In this document: one piece after another, positions 12,974 to 22,618 of the stretch
How the letters are laid out: every line of letters begins with the position of its first letter
Position numbering within the stretch: position 1 is the first letter of the stretch
NCBI RefSeq assembly: GCF_016545825.1
Contig: NC_052616.1
Coordinates: 52,833,716-52,897,715, forward strand
DNA: 64,000 nt
DNA from: Eucalyptus grandis
Lineage: Eukaryota > Streptophyta > Magnoliopsida > Myrtales > Myrtaceae
Direction: 5' to 3'
The notes under the pieces: model-generated
What the model saw: the letters and a program-made list of their open reading frames with translations, nothing else
Told to the model about the DNA's origin: nothing
Database searches by the model: none
Made by a program: the position numbers and the translations under genes

Positions 12974-13978
12974 TCAGAGGTCCTCAAAGAAATCAGAGAC
13001 ATCCAATGATGCATTTGCTATTTCAGGAGCAAGAGGAGTCCCACCAATGGAGATATTGTTGGCCTCAACAGTGGTTATGGCAGTAGGATTGATTTCAATG
13101 GCATGAGATTCACCACGCTTGCCCATATTCTTTAAAGATGCCTGGTATAGGTCAACAAAATGTTTTGGCGTATGACAGGTACGTGACCAGTGCCCGGTCA
13201 TGCCACAGCGATGACAAATACTTTCATTAATCAGCTTATTTTGCTTCTTTTCTTTGCCATGATTCAGGCCAAAGTTTGATTTCCTAGGGCGGTTAAATTT
13301 CTTGCCATCCCTTCTAGGATTATGTTCTTGCCTGCGCTTATAGCCCTTAAAATGGCTAGTATTTTTCTCAAAGTTAGCATGTGCTTCAGGCAATGCTTTT
13401 GAGCCAGCAAGTCTAAGATCATGATTTTTGAGCAGCAATTCATTAGTTTGCTCGGCAGTAAGAAGCACAGAAATTAATTCAGAATATGTGGCAAATTGAC
13501 ATTGCCGGTATTGCTGTTGCAATACAATATTCGAAGCATGAAAGGTGGAAAAAGTTTTCTCAAGCAATTCTGCATCAGTGAGTTTGATACCGCACAACTC
13601 TAGCCGAGAAACGATATCAAATAAAGCAGAATTATAGTCAGACACTGATTTAAAATCTTGTAGTATGAGATTTTGCCAATCATATTGTGCTTGAGGGAGG
13701 ATAACAGTTTTGGTATGATCATACCTATCCTTCAACCTCCTCCACAAGATATGCGGGTCTCGAACGGATAAATATTGAGTCTGCAGGCTCTCATGCAAAT
13801 GACGGCGAATAAAAATCAACGCATTTGCTTTATCATTTTCATTTGAGGTTCCATCCTCTGTAATTGTATTAGCGAGACCTTGCCCTTGGAGGTGCATTTC
13901 CATGTCAAGGCGCCATGATAGATAATTCTTTTCACTCACTTCCAGGATGTGGAATTTGGGCTTTTCAATATTTTCCAT
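12974..13978 (-). CDS. gag: Copia gag polyprotein
   Basis: A 334-residue open frame starts MENIEKPKFHILEVSEKNYL, the typical copia gag N-terminus (DUF4219/UBN2-type capsid region). Near residue 255 it has the zinc knuckle CHRCGMTGHWSRTCH (C-x2-C-x4-H-x4-C), which binds the element's RNA in virus-like particles. The frame is intact. It ends at 12974 and is separated by about 200 bp from the next frame (12772). Confidence 0.88.
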   Translation of the reverse strand: MENIEKPKFHILEVSEKNYLSWRLDMEMHLQGQGLANTITEDGTSNENDKANALIFIRRHLHESLQTQYLSVRDPHILWRRLKDRYDHTKTVILPQAQYDWQNLILQDFKSVSDYNSALFDIVSRLELCGIKLTDAELLEKTFSTFHASNIVLQQQYRQCQFATYSELISVLLTAEQTNELLLKNHDLRLAGSKALPEAHANFEKNTSHFKGYKRRQEHNPRRDGKKFNRPRKSNFGLNHGKEKKQNKLINESICHRCGMTGHWSRTCHTPKHFVDLYQASLKNMGKRGESHAIEINPTAITTVEANNISIGGTPLAPEIANASLDVSDFFEDL

Positions 13979-14155
13979 AATCCTTGCAAAAATAAATCCT
14001 TAAATTAATTAAAAGGATTTCCAAATATCCACTGCTACTTCAGGAGCAGAAGGATACTTTTAGATTTGAATTTTGGCTTCGGGCCAAGAAAAATAAAAAT
14101 TAAGAATTGATAGAAGAAGATGAAGTATAAGTTGATTAATAAAAATAATACCCAC

Positions 14156-14240
14156 CTTGCAAAATTTACTTACTCAATCGGTAGATCTTCGTGCTTGCAA
14201 AAGTTACTTACTCAATCGGTAGATCCTCGTGCTGATAACG
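14156..14240 (-). promoter_or_regulatory. Copia primer-binding site and 38-bp duplicated leader
   Basis: Next to the LTR end the minus strand reads CAACA then CGTTATCAGCACGAG, placed where copia elements have their tRNA primer site. It is followed by two direct copies of a 38-bp unit (14194-14231 and 14156-14193, sharing 'ttactcaatcggtagatc'). The duplication lies in the untranslated leader before gag. Confidence 0.55.
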
Positions 14241-14604
14241 TGTTGTAAAATATCGCGTGGCGAATATATAATAGAGAAGAGATTAAAGAAGAGAAAGCAA
14301 GTGAACACTAGAGATAGGAGCAAGATGAGAGAGCTTTATTTCTAGTATCTCACTGTCGTGTTCTTGTGTGATTGTCTCTTGTACATCAAAACTAAACTCC
14401 TATTTATAGGAGAACAAGAATGTACTTATCATTAATATCAATGTATCGAATGATACATGTACAGGATAAGGGAGACGAATGTTCATTATATAGGGAGATG
14501 TACTTAGAACATTTGATACAAATGTACCATAATAAGTACATTGGATAAGATGAATATAATGAATATTCATTCATGTATTCTATCCATTCATGTATTTCAT
14601 AACA
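14241..14604 (-). repeat. Copia 5' LTR (364 bp)
   Basis: Plus-strand ends are TGTTGTAAAA and ATTTCATAACA, so the minus-strand LTR begins TGTTATGAAA and ends TTACAACA. It lies directly before the leader with the tRNA-primer site. A TATA-like CTATTTATAGGAG region lies near 14400. Confidence 0.85.
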
Positions 14605-14624
14605 AAATCCACATAATTAGTAAT

Positions 14625-15476
14625 TTAGATGATTTTAATCCACTCGAAATATAGAAAAATATAACACAAACCTGGCGGTGGGGGCGGTGCGTCTGCTGCC
14701 GGTGATAGCGGTGCGGGCGGCGGTGGAAGTGGCTCTTTGACCGGGTCGAAGAACCGATCATTGGTCTCGTACCGGAACTGGCAACTCGGTGCCATGATAT
14801 TCACTCCCAACTTCTCGGCACAGCACTGCCCAAGATTCGCGACAACTTTCACCAGGCAGTCGCTGCAATCCTGCTCCGTCAAGTCCGGCGTGCACTGCAC
14901 CGTCGCATAGATCCTGTCGAAACCCGCCGACTCATTCCCTGTCGCGTACTTCCTCAGCGAGCCACCGCCCGCCGCCTCGCCCTGCAGACTACCCAGCAAT
15001 GTCTGCAGCGCCGTGTTGTACGTGTCCGGGCTCGTGACGTTGTTCCCGCTGTACAGCAGGTAGCCGGGGTCGGTCGTGACTGTACCGAAGATCGAGGCGT
15101 TAGAGTACCGGATGGTGCAGTTCCCGTTGTAGAGGACCGCCTCCTTCTGGAGGGGCCAGAGGTCACGAACGTTAGAGGCCGAGGCATTGAGAGAGGCGCG
15201 ACAGCTCTCGGCAGGGAGGTCACCACGGCAGGAGCCGATGACATAGAGGGTCTGGGAGGCGCCGGAGACGGCGGAGGAGGCCTTGAAGAAGCCGTAGGTG
15301 AGGGACAAGGAGTTGGTGGTGGAGATGGAGGAGAGGAGGGCGGTGAGGGTGATTTGGTAGGTGCTGTCGGCGCTGAAGTTGCCAGTCGAACCACAGTAGG
15401 GCGTTGGGAAAGATTGGGCGGTAATGGTGGAAGCCAAGGTGAGAAGAAGCAAGAGAGGGAGATTTGGAGGATCCAT
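14625..15476 (-). CDS. Surviving CRK-alpha exon 1 frame: possible secreted double-DUF26 protein
   Basis: From ATG at 15476 an uninterrupted frame of 283 residues runs through the signal peptide, two DUF26 regions and the proline-rich juxtamembrane stretch, then past the normal donor (14671, GTTTGT) for about 15 codons to a stop at 14625. Twenty bases later the copia 5' LTR begins, in the same transcriptional direction, so a transcript that failed to splice could end there. Plants do have secreted DUF26-only proteins (CRRSP/ginkbilobin type), so a truncated product is conceivable. The first DUF26 has lost Cys residues (SCRAS; RDLWP where the paralogues have RRLCP), while the second keeps C-x8-C-x2-C. 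An ATG further upstream (15695) is in frame, but the MDPP start is the one shared with the paralogues. This is a hypothesis about a decaying gene. Confidence 0.35.
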   Translation of the reverse strand: MDPPNLPLLLLLTLASTITAQSFPTPYCGSTGNFSADSTYQITLTALLSSISTTNSLSLTYGFFKASSAVSGASQTLYVIGSCRGDLPAESCRASLNASASNVRDLWPLQKEAVLYNGNCTIRYSNASIFGTVTTDPGYLLYSGNNVTSPDTYNTALQTLLGSLQGEAAGGGSLRKYATGNESAGFDRIYATVQCTPDLTEQDCSDCLVKVVANLGQCCAEKLGVNIMAPSCQFRYETNDRFFDPVKEPLPPPPAPLSPAADAPPPPPGLCYIFLYFEWIKII

Positions 15477-17340
15477 GTCTTTCCCGTTTCTCTGGTGTTT
15501 GGGGTCTTTCTTTGATTTAATAGCTTGTACAGCTCCTACACAAGTTTTCTTGGTCGAATCTGCTTCGTCCACGACTTTTAATTTGGAATTCGATACGTAT
15601 GAAATTTGAATCTTTTCTTTTTCTTTGCCGGAAGACCAGTGATTGACCAAAGGGAGGCCAGAAAAAAGAAAAGAAAAATAGTCAATCACGCACAACGATC
15701 TGTTCCATAAAATCCCGACATTTTTGCTCCTCTCGAAATTTTTTATGATATTTTTTTTGCATGAATCATCGTGCCCACTTACCTATAATTGATCTTGACT
15801 TATGCGATGACAGTCTTATCTTTGTCTCAAAGACCGGGCCACTACGATTCCATATTGACGTCAAGCAATTGCTATGAAGGTTGCAGACTATATTGTATAA
15901 TTGGAGTAGGCACGGACAATAACAAAGTTAAAACAATAGAATATTCGGAGTTGACCTTTTCCAGCACGAACTATGTGCTGCGTTCTTTGCAGAATTTCAG
16001 TATAACAGGTGGCGTTCATTTTTAGTAACTGTAAATTCATTTATATGTAAATTTGGGTAATATTTAAAATTTTAATAATATACTAAATTTGAACGGGACA
16101 ATTTGAAAAGTGGTGATCATTTCTGACTTGGACGGATTGATCGAGATCGAAGAAAAGGGTAGTGCTAATTGGAATGGTAGAATATGATACGATAAACCAA
16201 GGATGACCACGAAGTTTCTTGAGCAATAATTCAACACAGTAACAAAAAAGAAATGAAAAGAAAGGAGTTGCAAATTGAATAATTGTTATTGAATGGATCA
16301 ACCATATTTTGAACTCCTTAGTTGAACATTGACCCCAAATTTCGATTTTTCAATTGGCTATTAACCACCAATGATAAAAGTTTCCGGTTAAGGTACGGCT
16401 ATATATAATCTAACTTTTTAACATACATGGCAAGGAAGCTGTTTAGAAAGTTTTATGTGGGGAAGGTTACTAAAGTGAAAAACTTAATTTTTCTATGATT
16501 CATTGAAACTTACTAACATCAAAAGTCAATAACCCGTTGGATGTAAAAGTAAAGTGTTTCTTGGTAGAAGTGTATTGAGAGTTCTAGTGCACCATCCCAA
16601 ATTTCACTTAGGCTCCATTAATTTTGTGAAAATGACTGATTTATAGTATATTTTTTTTTCTGAAAATGATAGCCTGGGTTGCATATAAAAAGAAACAAAC
16701 AAAAAATACTTTCATGGTTTACGAAAATTTTGAGACATAAATTATTGTTGATAATGAAAATATTTCTCGCTAACTAATTTTTTCGATCAATATAAGTAAT
16801 GGTTTAAAAAAAAACATTTTCCAAGTTATTAATTTTCTGCAAAATAAACGGAAACTTAGCTTCCTTTTGGCATTCCTATTCCATGACTTTGATCTCCTAT
16901 TCTCCGAACTCTGCATGAAAGGACACAAAGTGGATCAACCTCGGCAATGCTGAGTAAACACAATATATTATCAGCTTCATAGTCCTCTTCATGCCGATTC
17001 GGATTACATCGCGGGCGAGTCTTGCTTGCAATCCGACGCGAGCACCGGTGAGAAGCCATCTCGGGCTAGTCTTAATAAATCTGTTAACTTCTCTATCGGC
17101 GAATGCCCGTCTTCATTCCGGCTTTTACAGGAGGGCCATCGGAAACGAAGTTCATGGGCCATCTCGCCGTGAATGATGGCGCCAAATGCAGCAACAATAC
17201 CACTGGAGAGGCCCGGCACGGGTGCCCAAACAGCAAACAGATCGCCATCTGGCGTAGGTGAGAGGTTGATTTCCAACTCTGTTAACGGACTTATGCAAAC
17301 TAAATACAATACAAGGTAAACTTTGTAGTTACTAATAAAG
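15477..17340. other. CRK-alpha upstream region
   Basis: Positions 15660-16450 match the upstream block of the first CRK (1380-2230), including 'cattgaccccaaatttcgat' near 2159 and 16325. Positions 16470-16560 are the uninterrupted equivalent of the LINE insertion site in unit beta ('aaaaacttaatttttctatga'). Beyond that is AT-rich sequence and an exon-like fragment at 16990-17278. Confidence 0.45.
16990..17278 (-). pseudogene. Unrecognised exon-like fragment
   Basis: This stretch is less AT-rich than its surroundings and reads on the minus strand as a protein-like segment (LSPTPDGDLFAVWAPVPG ... HGEMAHELRFRW), preceded by a possible acceptor (AACAG). I do not recognise the family. It has no counterpart in the other CRK-RBR units, so it arrived after duplication or was lost elsewhere. 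A captured or relic gene fragment is the simplest reading; a chance frame is possible. Confidence 0.25.
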
Positions 17341-17868
17341 GAAAAATTGTCCAGACGTTCTAAATCTACACTGGCCAACATAATTCTAAACCTTTCAATT
17401 TTATCAATTTTGTCATAAACCTTTTGATGATATGCCAATTTAGTCTTTCCAATTGGCCAAATTTTTTGATGTGGACGATTTGTGTAATTTTTTTTTTTAA
17501 ATTTTCTGAATCACTTATGAGTAGTTTTTATTTTTTCTTTTTACCGTTCACTTCCAAAAAGGGCCGGCAAGGGCCATCGCAAATGGCTGCGACATTCGCT
17601 TGCCGTTGTTGAGGGCATCCATCCACGATGGCCCTTGCTAGCCCTTTCGGGGAGTGAACTGTAAAAAGAAAAAAAAAGGAAAAGAAAAATTCAGATTAAT
17701 TTTTACAGAACTCATCCATGTCAAAACTAGCTATGCCATGTAAAACAACCAGTGTTTATGTCAACAATTTCCAGCAAATATTGACTAGGACTAAATTGTA
17801 ACTATCGAAAGGTCTAAAACTAAATTGATCATTGTACGATAAATTTAGGGTTTTTTGGATAATTATCC
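17341..17868. mobile_element. MITE-like repeat with TCCAAAAAA-type inverted ends
   Basis: Begins gGAAAAATTGTCCAGA and ends as the inverse of GGATAATTATCCAAAAAA. Similar ends occur at 37731-38157, 51791-52513 and 58765-59171. Inside are runs like 'ccaatttagtctttccaatt' and a GC-rich hairpin-like centre ('gggccggcaagggccatcgc' and its inverse 'gatggcccttgctagccc'). There is no transposase, so it is a non-autonomous DNA element. Target duplication is unclear (ACTAAT/ATTAAT). Confidence 0.5.
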
Positions 17869-18369
17869 TTATTAATAGATGTGAGATCAACTATGAATCT
17901 TTTTACTTATTTCAACCTAAATCCATATATTCATTGTCTGTCTTGAAGTTATATTTCCCTCTTAAGTCTTGAGCCCCTAGTAATTTCAGTTGCATCTTTT
18001 CCTCCGGAAACATTTCGGCACTACTTCACACGGTTCTATTGCTTTTGAATTTAGATTAGGTTCTCCTGTGTTTCTGACCAGGACACCAGTATTTACCTCG
18101 GTAGTCAGCTAATTATTCACGCTTTTTCTTGTCTCTTCTTGAGTATTAATTCATCAATCAAAACACTCAATTAAGACTAAAACTCCGTATGTTTTCTAAG
18201 AAATTTTTGGTCGGAATTTTTTTTCGTCATTTTCAAGTATTTGATTGCTTAGAAATATGCATTAATGAAAAATCTTTAAATAATAAATGGAAAACCTATG
18301 CTTAAGTAAAAAAAAAAAAAAAAATTCTCTTTTGAAAATGAAACCATTTTCCCAAATAGGATTAGATTT
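17869..18369. other. AT-rich spacer
   Basis: No coding or repeat feature recognised apart from a poly-A run near 18308-18323. Confidence 0.4.
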
Positions 18370-19288
18370 TAGCGCTTGAATCAGAGGAACTTGGCACTTG
18401 GATATGGGAATCTTAATGCTTGTGCCTAGTCCTTGGTGGCTCGGCGCAAGTCCATGGAAGTTGGTCTAGTTCTCTTGAGGTCTGGTTCGAGATATTGGTG
18501 CTTGTACCAAAGTCCTCTTTGCCATGCTCAGGTACATGGCTCTCACATCCAAGTTACTGGTGCTTGAGCTAGGATCCATGAAGGCCTGGCCTAATTCCTA
18601 GGTAGCTAGGCTTGTGGCTACAAAAGCTAGGCTTATTACGTCCCTCGATGTTAGGCCCAAGACCCGATGGGTGTGCCCGAGTCTTCGGTGACCATGCTCT
18701 AGTAGTTAGCTCTTGTGCCCTTGTCACTTGCACTTGGGCCCGAGATAAGAGAGGCTGGCTTGGATCTTTTGAGACTAGATTCGAAACCTTAGTGCTCGTG
18801 TCCACATCCCTACAACCACGCCTTGGTACTCAACTTTTGCGCCCAAGTCATTAGCACTTGGGCTTGAGTCTATAGAGGTTGAGCTTGGTTTCTTGGTATC
18901 TGGGCCTAGGTCCACAAATTTTGCACCCAATCCCTTTAGAGAGAGAAGAGTGGAGGGGGGGGGGGGGAGCAAGACCCAGTGCTCTTGCTTGACTCTTCAG
19001 CAGCCTCTTAATACTCGATTCATGCACCCAAGTCACTAGTTATGGGCCTAGTTCCTAAAGCTAGTGGCTTAGATTTACAGTGATTGAGTCGAGAAACCCC
19101 GCCTCCTATGACATGTTTGGCATTTGGGCTGGGGACCCTAATGGCTTAGCCTGAATTCACTAAGGTCGGGGCCTAGTCCTAGATGCTTAATTTAGGGCCC
19201 TTGGTATCTAGATCCAGGACCTGGCTATTAGGCTTAAGTTCCTCAAGGCAAAGCTAAAGACCTTGGTGTTCATGCTCAGGTCTTTAGC
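18370..19288. repeat. Degenerate tandem array (about 45-50 bp units) with a 13-G run
   Basis: Variants of 'gtgcttgggcccgagtcc' and 'gtgcttgtaccaaagtcc' recur every few tens of bases over 0.9 kb. Examples are 'tgcttgtgcctagtccttgg', 'cacttgggcttgagtctata' and 'cacttgggcccgagataaga'. Copies are strongly diverged and irregularly spaced. The composition is richer in G and C than the flanks, and the dyad GGGCCC recurs. A homopolymer of 13 G lies at 18955-18967. The array stops where the next element (TGTGACATCC) begins. No coding content is supported. Confidence 0.6.
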
Positions 19289-20250
19289 TGTGACATCCTG
19301 ATTTTTAGATTCTGTTTTTTATTAAATAAGTTGGGCTTTTCATCGACACACTTATAGTTCTTTTCTCTGAGCTGGTCACTCATGAGATAATTAGGTGAAG
19401 CCGTTAAGGAATTTTAACGCAATAGACTTGAAAATTCGACTAGGAATTGATTGCTTCGATCGTGTTAATCTACAAAGGTCATTACGGCACAGTTAAAAAT
19501 TGATTAGAGATCGAAGATAGGTTGATTCGACAGAGCCATATGATTAAGTGTGGGCGATTCCACCTAATTGCAAAATTCTTGTCGATCGGTACTAACCGAT
19601 TTTTTTTGTCGTCTTGGTACCTTGTGTCCGTATTTGAAATATCGAGATTTTCACGACAACCGAAATCGCCAATGTGTTGAAGATGTACAATGTGGTTCGA
19701 AAATAATCAACCACGGGTTAATTGTGCTAAAATTCCTAAAAGCTACCCGATAGGTTATATCACGCTAAAATCGTATCAGATTGAAATTAACCATGAATTT
19801 GAACCCGATTTCAGAAATTGAAAATTTTGTCATGTTACGATTTATTTTAGAAATGTTGTCTCATCCTTCGAGAAATTTATGGCGAGCCCGGGATTTTATA
19901 GAAAAGCAACTTCGGACGATTCGGAAAAGAAAAGAAATTTGGTTGGCCATTTTCAAGTGGATTTTTGGCCTTCCAAAAAGGACTAGTTTGTGAAGGCAAG
20001 TGTGGAATTTGGCATGGGTACCCTCCTCAGCAAAATTGGTCATCAAATTTGAGAAATTTGTTAAGAAATTGAATTTCGGACATTTCAGAAAAAGGAAAGA
20101 AATTTGGATGGTAGAGAGAGTGGTCAATTTTGATGTCCCAAATTGGTGAGTTGTGGGATTAAATTGCAAGAAAGTAATAGGGGACCAAGCATTAATTGAG
20201 TAGATAATTCTTGTTGGATGGCCTGGCGTCCACATCAACATCGGCTGGCC
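19289..20250 (+). mobile_element. Truncated LTR, family D (first about 1 kb)
   Basis: Starts TGTGACATCCTGATTTTTAG and runs parallel to the start of the large LTR at 44142. Shared landmarks are 'gtgaagccgttaagg', 'gattccacct', 'ggtacct', 'tgagattttcac/tttttac' and 'ttgtctcatc'. The right part is lost; by about 20250 the sequence has passed into other repeats. The start confirms that the 44142 element originally began TGTGACATCC. Confidence 0.7.
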
Positions 20251-20877
20251 AATTTTTGGTCGGATGGACTAAACTGGCACAATTGTAAAATGTTTAGGAC
20301 TAAATTAACTAAAAAAAAAAAAGTTTATAACTGAATCGACACAATTGTAATAGGTTTATGACTTTTTTGGTAATTCTCCCAAAAGTTATTATAAGATTAT
20401 TTATATCATATAGGTAAATCCATTGATATACATTGATGGTTGCACAAGAGGTGGCTCACGATGTCGTGAAGAAGTAACTTTTTTGAATTTTCCAGACTTT
20501 TTTTTTCTTCTTTCTTTTACTGTTTGATGGGTCATTGTTGTGGTGATTACAAACCGATGTACTACCAGAGTACAAGAAAAAAATGGGAGAAGATAATGGG
20601 CTTAGTAAGGCCCAGCTGGGCGAAGAAGTAATTAAGTAGGTGAACGTGGACAAGGAGTTAAAGCAAAATCGCCGGAAAAATTAAAGAGTCCTTGGCGAAT
20701 TGATGCACTTTCAAGAATGACATAAGAGCTTTAACCAAGCTAGGCGGAGAACCTTAAGAGCAGGTGCCTTAGCTCAAGAAATCAATAAGGCAGGGTGAAC
20801 CACCTAGTGTGGAGGTTATAATTAGCCAAGTGCTCTGTTGTGTTTATGTGTAAGAAGCTCCCCCAATCTGCAATTAA
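20251..20877. other. Spacer shared with the other units
   Basis: Positions 20270-20350 carry one inverted end of the TCCAAAAAA MITE family ('ggtttatgacttttttggtaattctccc'). Positions 20390-20530 match 37570-37740 and 58600-58770 ('ggtaatcc(c)attgatatacat'), a marker of the duplicated module. No gene is seen. Confidence 0.5.
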
Positions 20878-21289
20878 TGAGACCACTCTCCACATTAAAT
20901 TTGCTTTTGGGGCATCTCCCTCATTTCCTCTCCTTTGCTAGCTCCCTCACGATGAGACACTCACTCCTCTCTCATCCTCATTCAGCTACCAGAATGCTGA
21001 TGTGCCACGCCTTGGAACACTCAGGCACCGAACAACCCATGCCAATTTGGGCACTTACTCTCCCTAATCACCTGCCCACCATCAGAGTCCTTGATCAAAA
21101 GGGCAAGCAGATTTTGATAGGACATAGAAATTCTCCAACTTGAGAAACATCGCCTTGCACTGTGATTTCTTCCGCATGTAGTAAACATTCTCAGGGAGGA
21201 TTTACCTGCAGGAATCAATCGGTAGGACACCCTCGCAATCCAATACTGGGCATTTGATGGTGGTGACAATGTCCAGGACTTTGGTCTCC
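20878..21289 (-). pseudogene. RBR-A: fragment of an RBR E3 ubiquitin ligase
   Basis: Matches the 3' half of exon 1 of the intact RBR gene (62023-62470), from the end of RING1 through IBR to the RING2 entry. Recognisable pieces are the KCP of 'ggcatttgatggtggtgac', LLIKDSDGGQVIRESKCP, and the H-rich segment where the intact CPYCHRLFCAEC has become CPNWHGLFGA. Several stops and shifts interrupt it. The 5' half of the gene and the small second exon are absent; the match ends abruptly at 'ggtctcc' (21289). It is non-functional. Confidence 0.8.
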
Positions 21290-21405
21290 TATGACAAACT
21301 AATTGAAGAAAAAGTAGGATGTAGTTTCATGCATAGGATAAGGAAAGTAGTCCCATTACATAGGATGGAAAGTCAACGAATTCCGTTCGTAATAAAAAAG
21401 AGTAA

Positions 21406-21879
21406 GGCTGCGTTTGATAGTCCGGATTTGAGTCTGGATAGGATAATTTGTTATCCTATCTGATGTTTGGGAATGTCCACCGGATCGGACAAACCTGAAT
21501 ATATCCGGATAAAACGCCGGATAAAAATCCGGAGCAGGGGTGGGATAAGCCCGATTGGATAAGATTTTTCTTTTTCTTTTTTAAGGAAAGAAAGAACTTA
21601 ATAAAAAGAGAAGATATCACTTACCGTTTTCAATGGTGGCCACTGTGGAGGTGGCCACAATTCTTAGATCTAGGGTTTTTCTATAGCCTTTAATTAATTG
21701 AATTTTCCATTTTTTAATTTTATAATTTAAATGAATATCATATTTATTTTTTAATCTTATCTTGAAGTGCGCCAAACACTTGATAGGATTATATATGTCT
21801 GCCTTTATTATCCAAATAATTTAATATCCTACTTTATCCTATCCTATTCTGATTATTATCCGGACGACCAAACGTAGCC
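21406..21879. mobile_element. PIF/Harbinger-type (Tourist-like) MITE, 474 bp
   Basis: Inverted ends are GGCTGCGTTTGATAGTCCGG (left) and, on the opposite strand, GGCTACGTTTGGTCGTCCGG (right), 17 of 20 matching. It is flanked by the 3-bp duplication TAA (21403-21405 and 21880-21882), the signature of PIF/Harbinger insertion. The inside is AT-rich without coding capacity, so it depends on an autonomous partner. Confidence 0.75.
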
Positions 21880-21882
21880 TAA

Positions 21883-22618
21883 ATACTTGACTAGACCCGA
21901 ACTAATAAACCGGGATTTTATAGGTTTTCTGGGGTCTACAATGAATCTTTGAAGATGCGATCGTTATTGGATCAAGAAAGATTAAACCTTAGTTTTGGAG
22001 TGCAGGTTATGTAGCTTTTCCGTATGTTGCGATGATTCACTCAGAAATTACGAGAAGGCATATGTGATTACAATTGGATACGATTGGAGAATTGATTGTG
22101 ATGTGGTTTGGTGTGAACAAAGTTATACTCTAAAAGGTCCTCCAACGTCGATCAAACCAAGCAAATGTGGCATGTAGCTTAAAATGTAGACATATTCGTC
22201 TGGCATGTACGTTGGCATGAAATGTCATACTTTTGGCCTCGTTATTGAGATAAGACAAAAGCTTCGATTTGTCCCTCTCGTCTTGTATGAAGTGGAAGAG
22301 AGAACCTGTTCCTTTTGATCTCTCACTTCTACGGCTCACATGTATTCTCATGTATGAATAGCGACGGATCTAGAATCCAAAGGTCCGGGGACCAAGCTTG
22401 TGCTTGTTATTTAATTGTATAAGGCATGACCTTTTGTGAGTATCTTTCACTTCCAACATCCTATGATACTGGATTTAATTCCAAGCCATTGAAGCCATAT
22501 AACTCAAAATTACAAAAATCAAGCTTGAGCATAATGTTTGTAGTTTTGATGATCCGAAAATCATGACAAAGACAAAAAAAAAATGCACAAGGAACGCTGA
22601 TTACCCATTTTTTTACGG
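21883..22618. other. 3' flank of CRK-beta
   Basis: No gene seen in 21883-22400. Positions 22430-22600 match the 3' flank of CRK-gamma (53220-53400; 'cttcacttccaacatcctatga'), so the duplicated module extends past the kinase stop codon. Confidence 0.5.

Larger units (their letters stand above)
9377..14604 (-). mobile_element. Ty1/copia retrotransposon, defective, in CRK-alpha intron 1
   Basis: On the minus strand the order is 5' LTR (14241-14604), leader, gag (12974-13978), protease and start of integrase (to about 11980), reverse transcriptase/RNase H (10092-11714), purine tract (9722-9731) and 3' LTR (9377-9721). RT lying after integrase is the copia order. It is non-autonomous. The integrase core after its first Asp region is deleted, so the frame jumps from the start of the core (FARLFAHL) to the linker before RT. 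The RT frame is shifted and has a TAG at 11469-11471. The outer 19 bp or so of the 3' LTR are missing. The two LTRs differ at about 8 of 345 positions by my reading, so the insertion is fairly recent on a plant scale. Inner features are listed separately. Confidence 0.9.

Noticed and set aside
15477..15695. N-terminal extension of CRK-alpha from ATG 15695
   Set aside because: Paralogues and the first CRK all start at MDPP/MDPS followed at once by the signal peptide; an extension would bury it.
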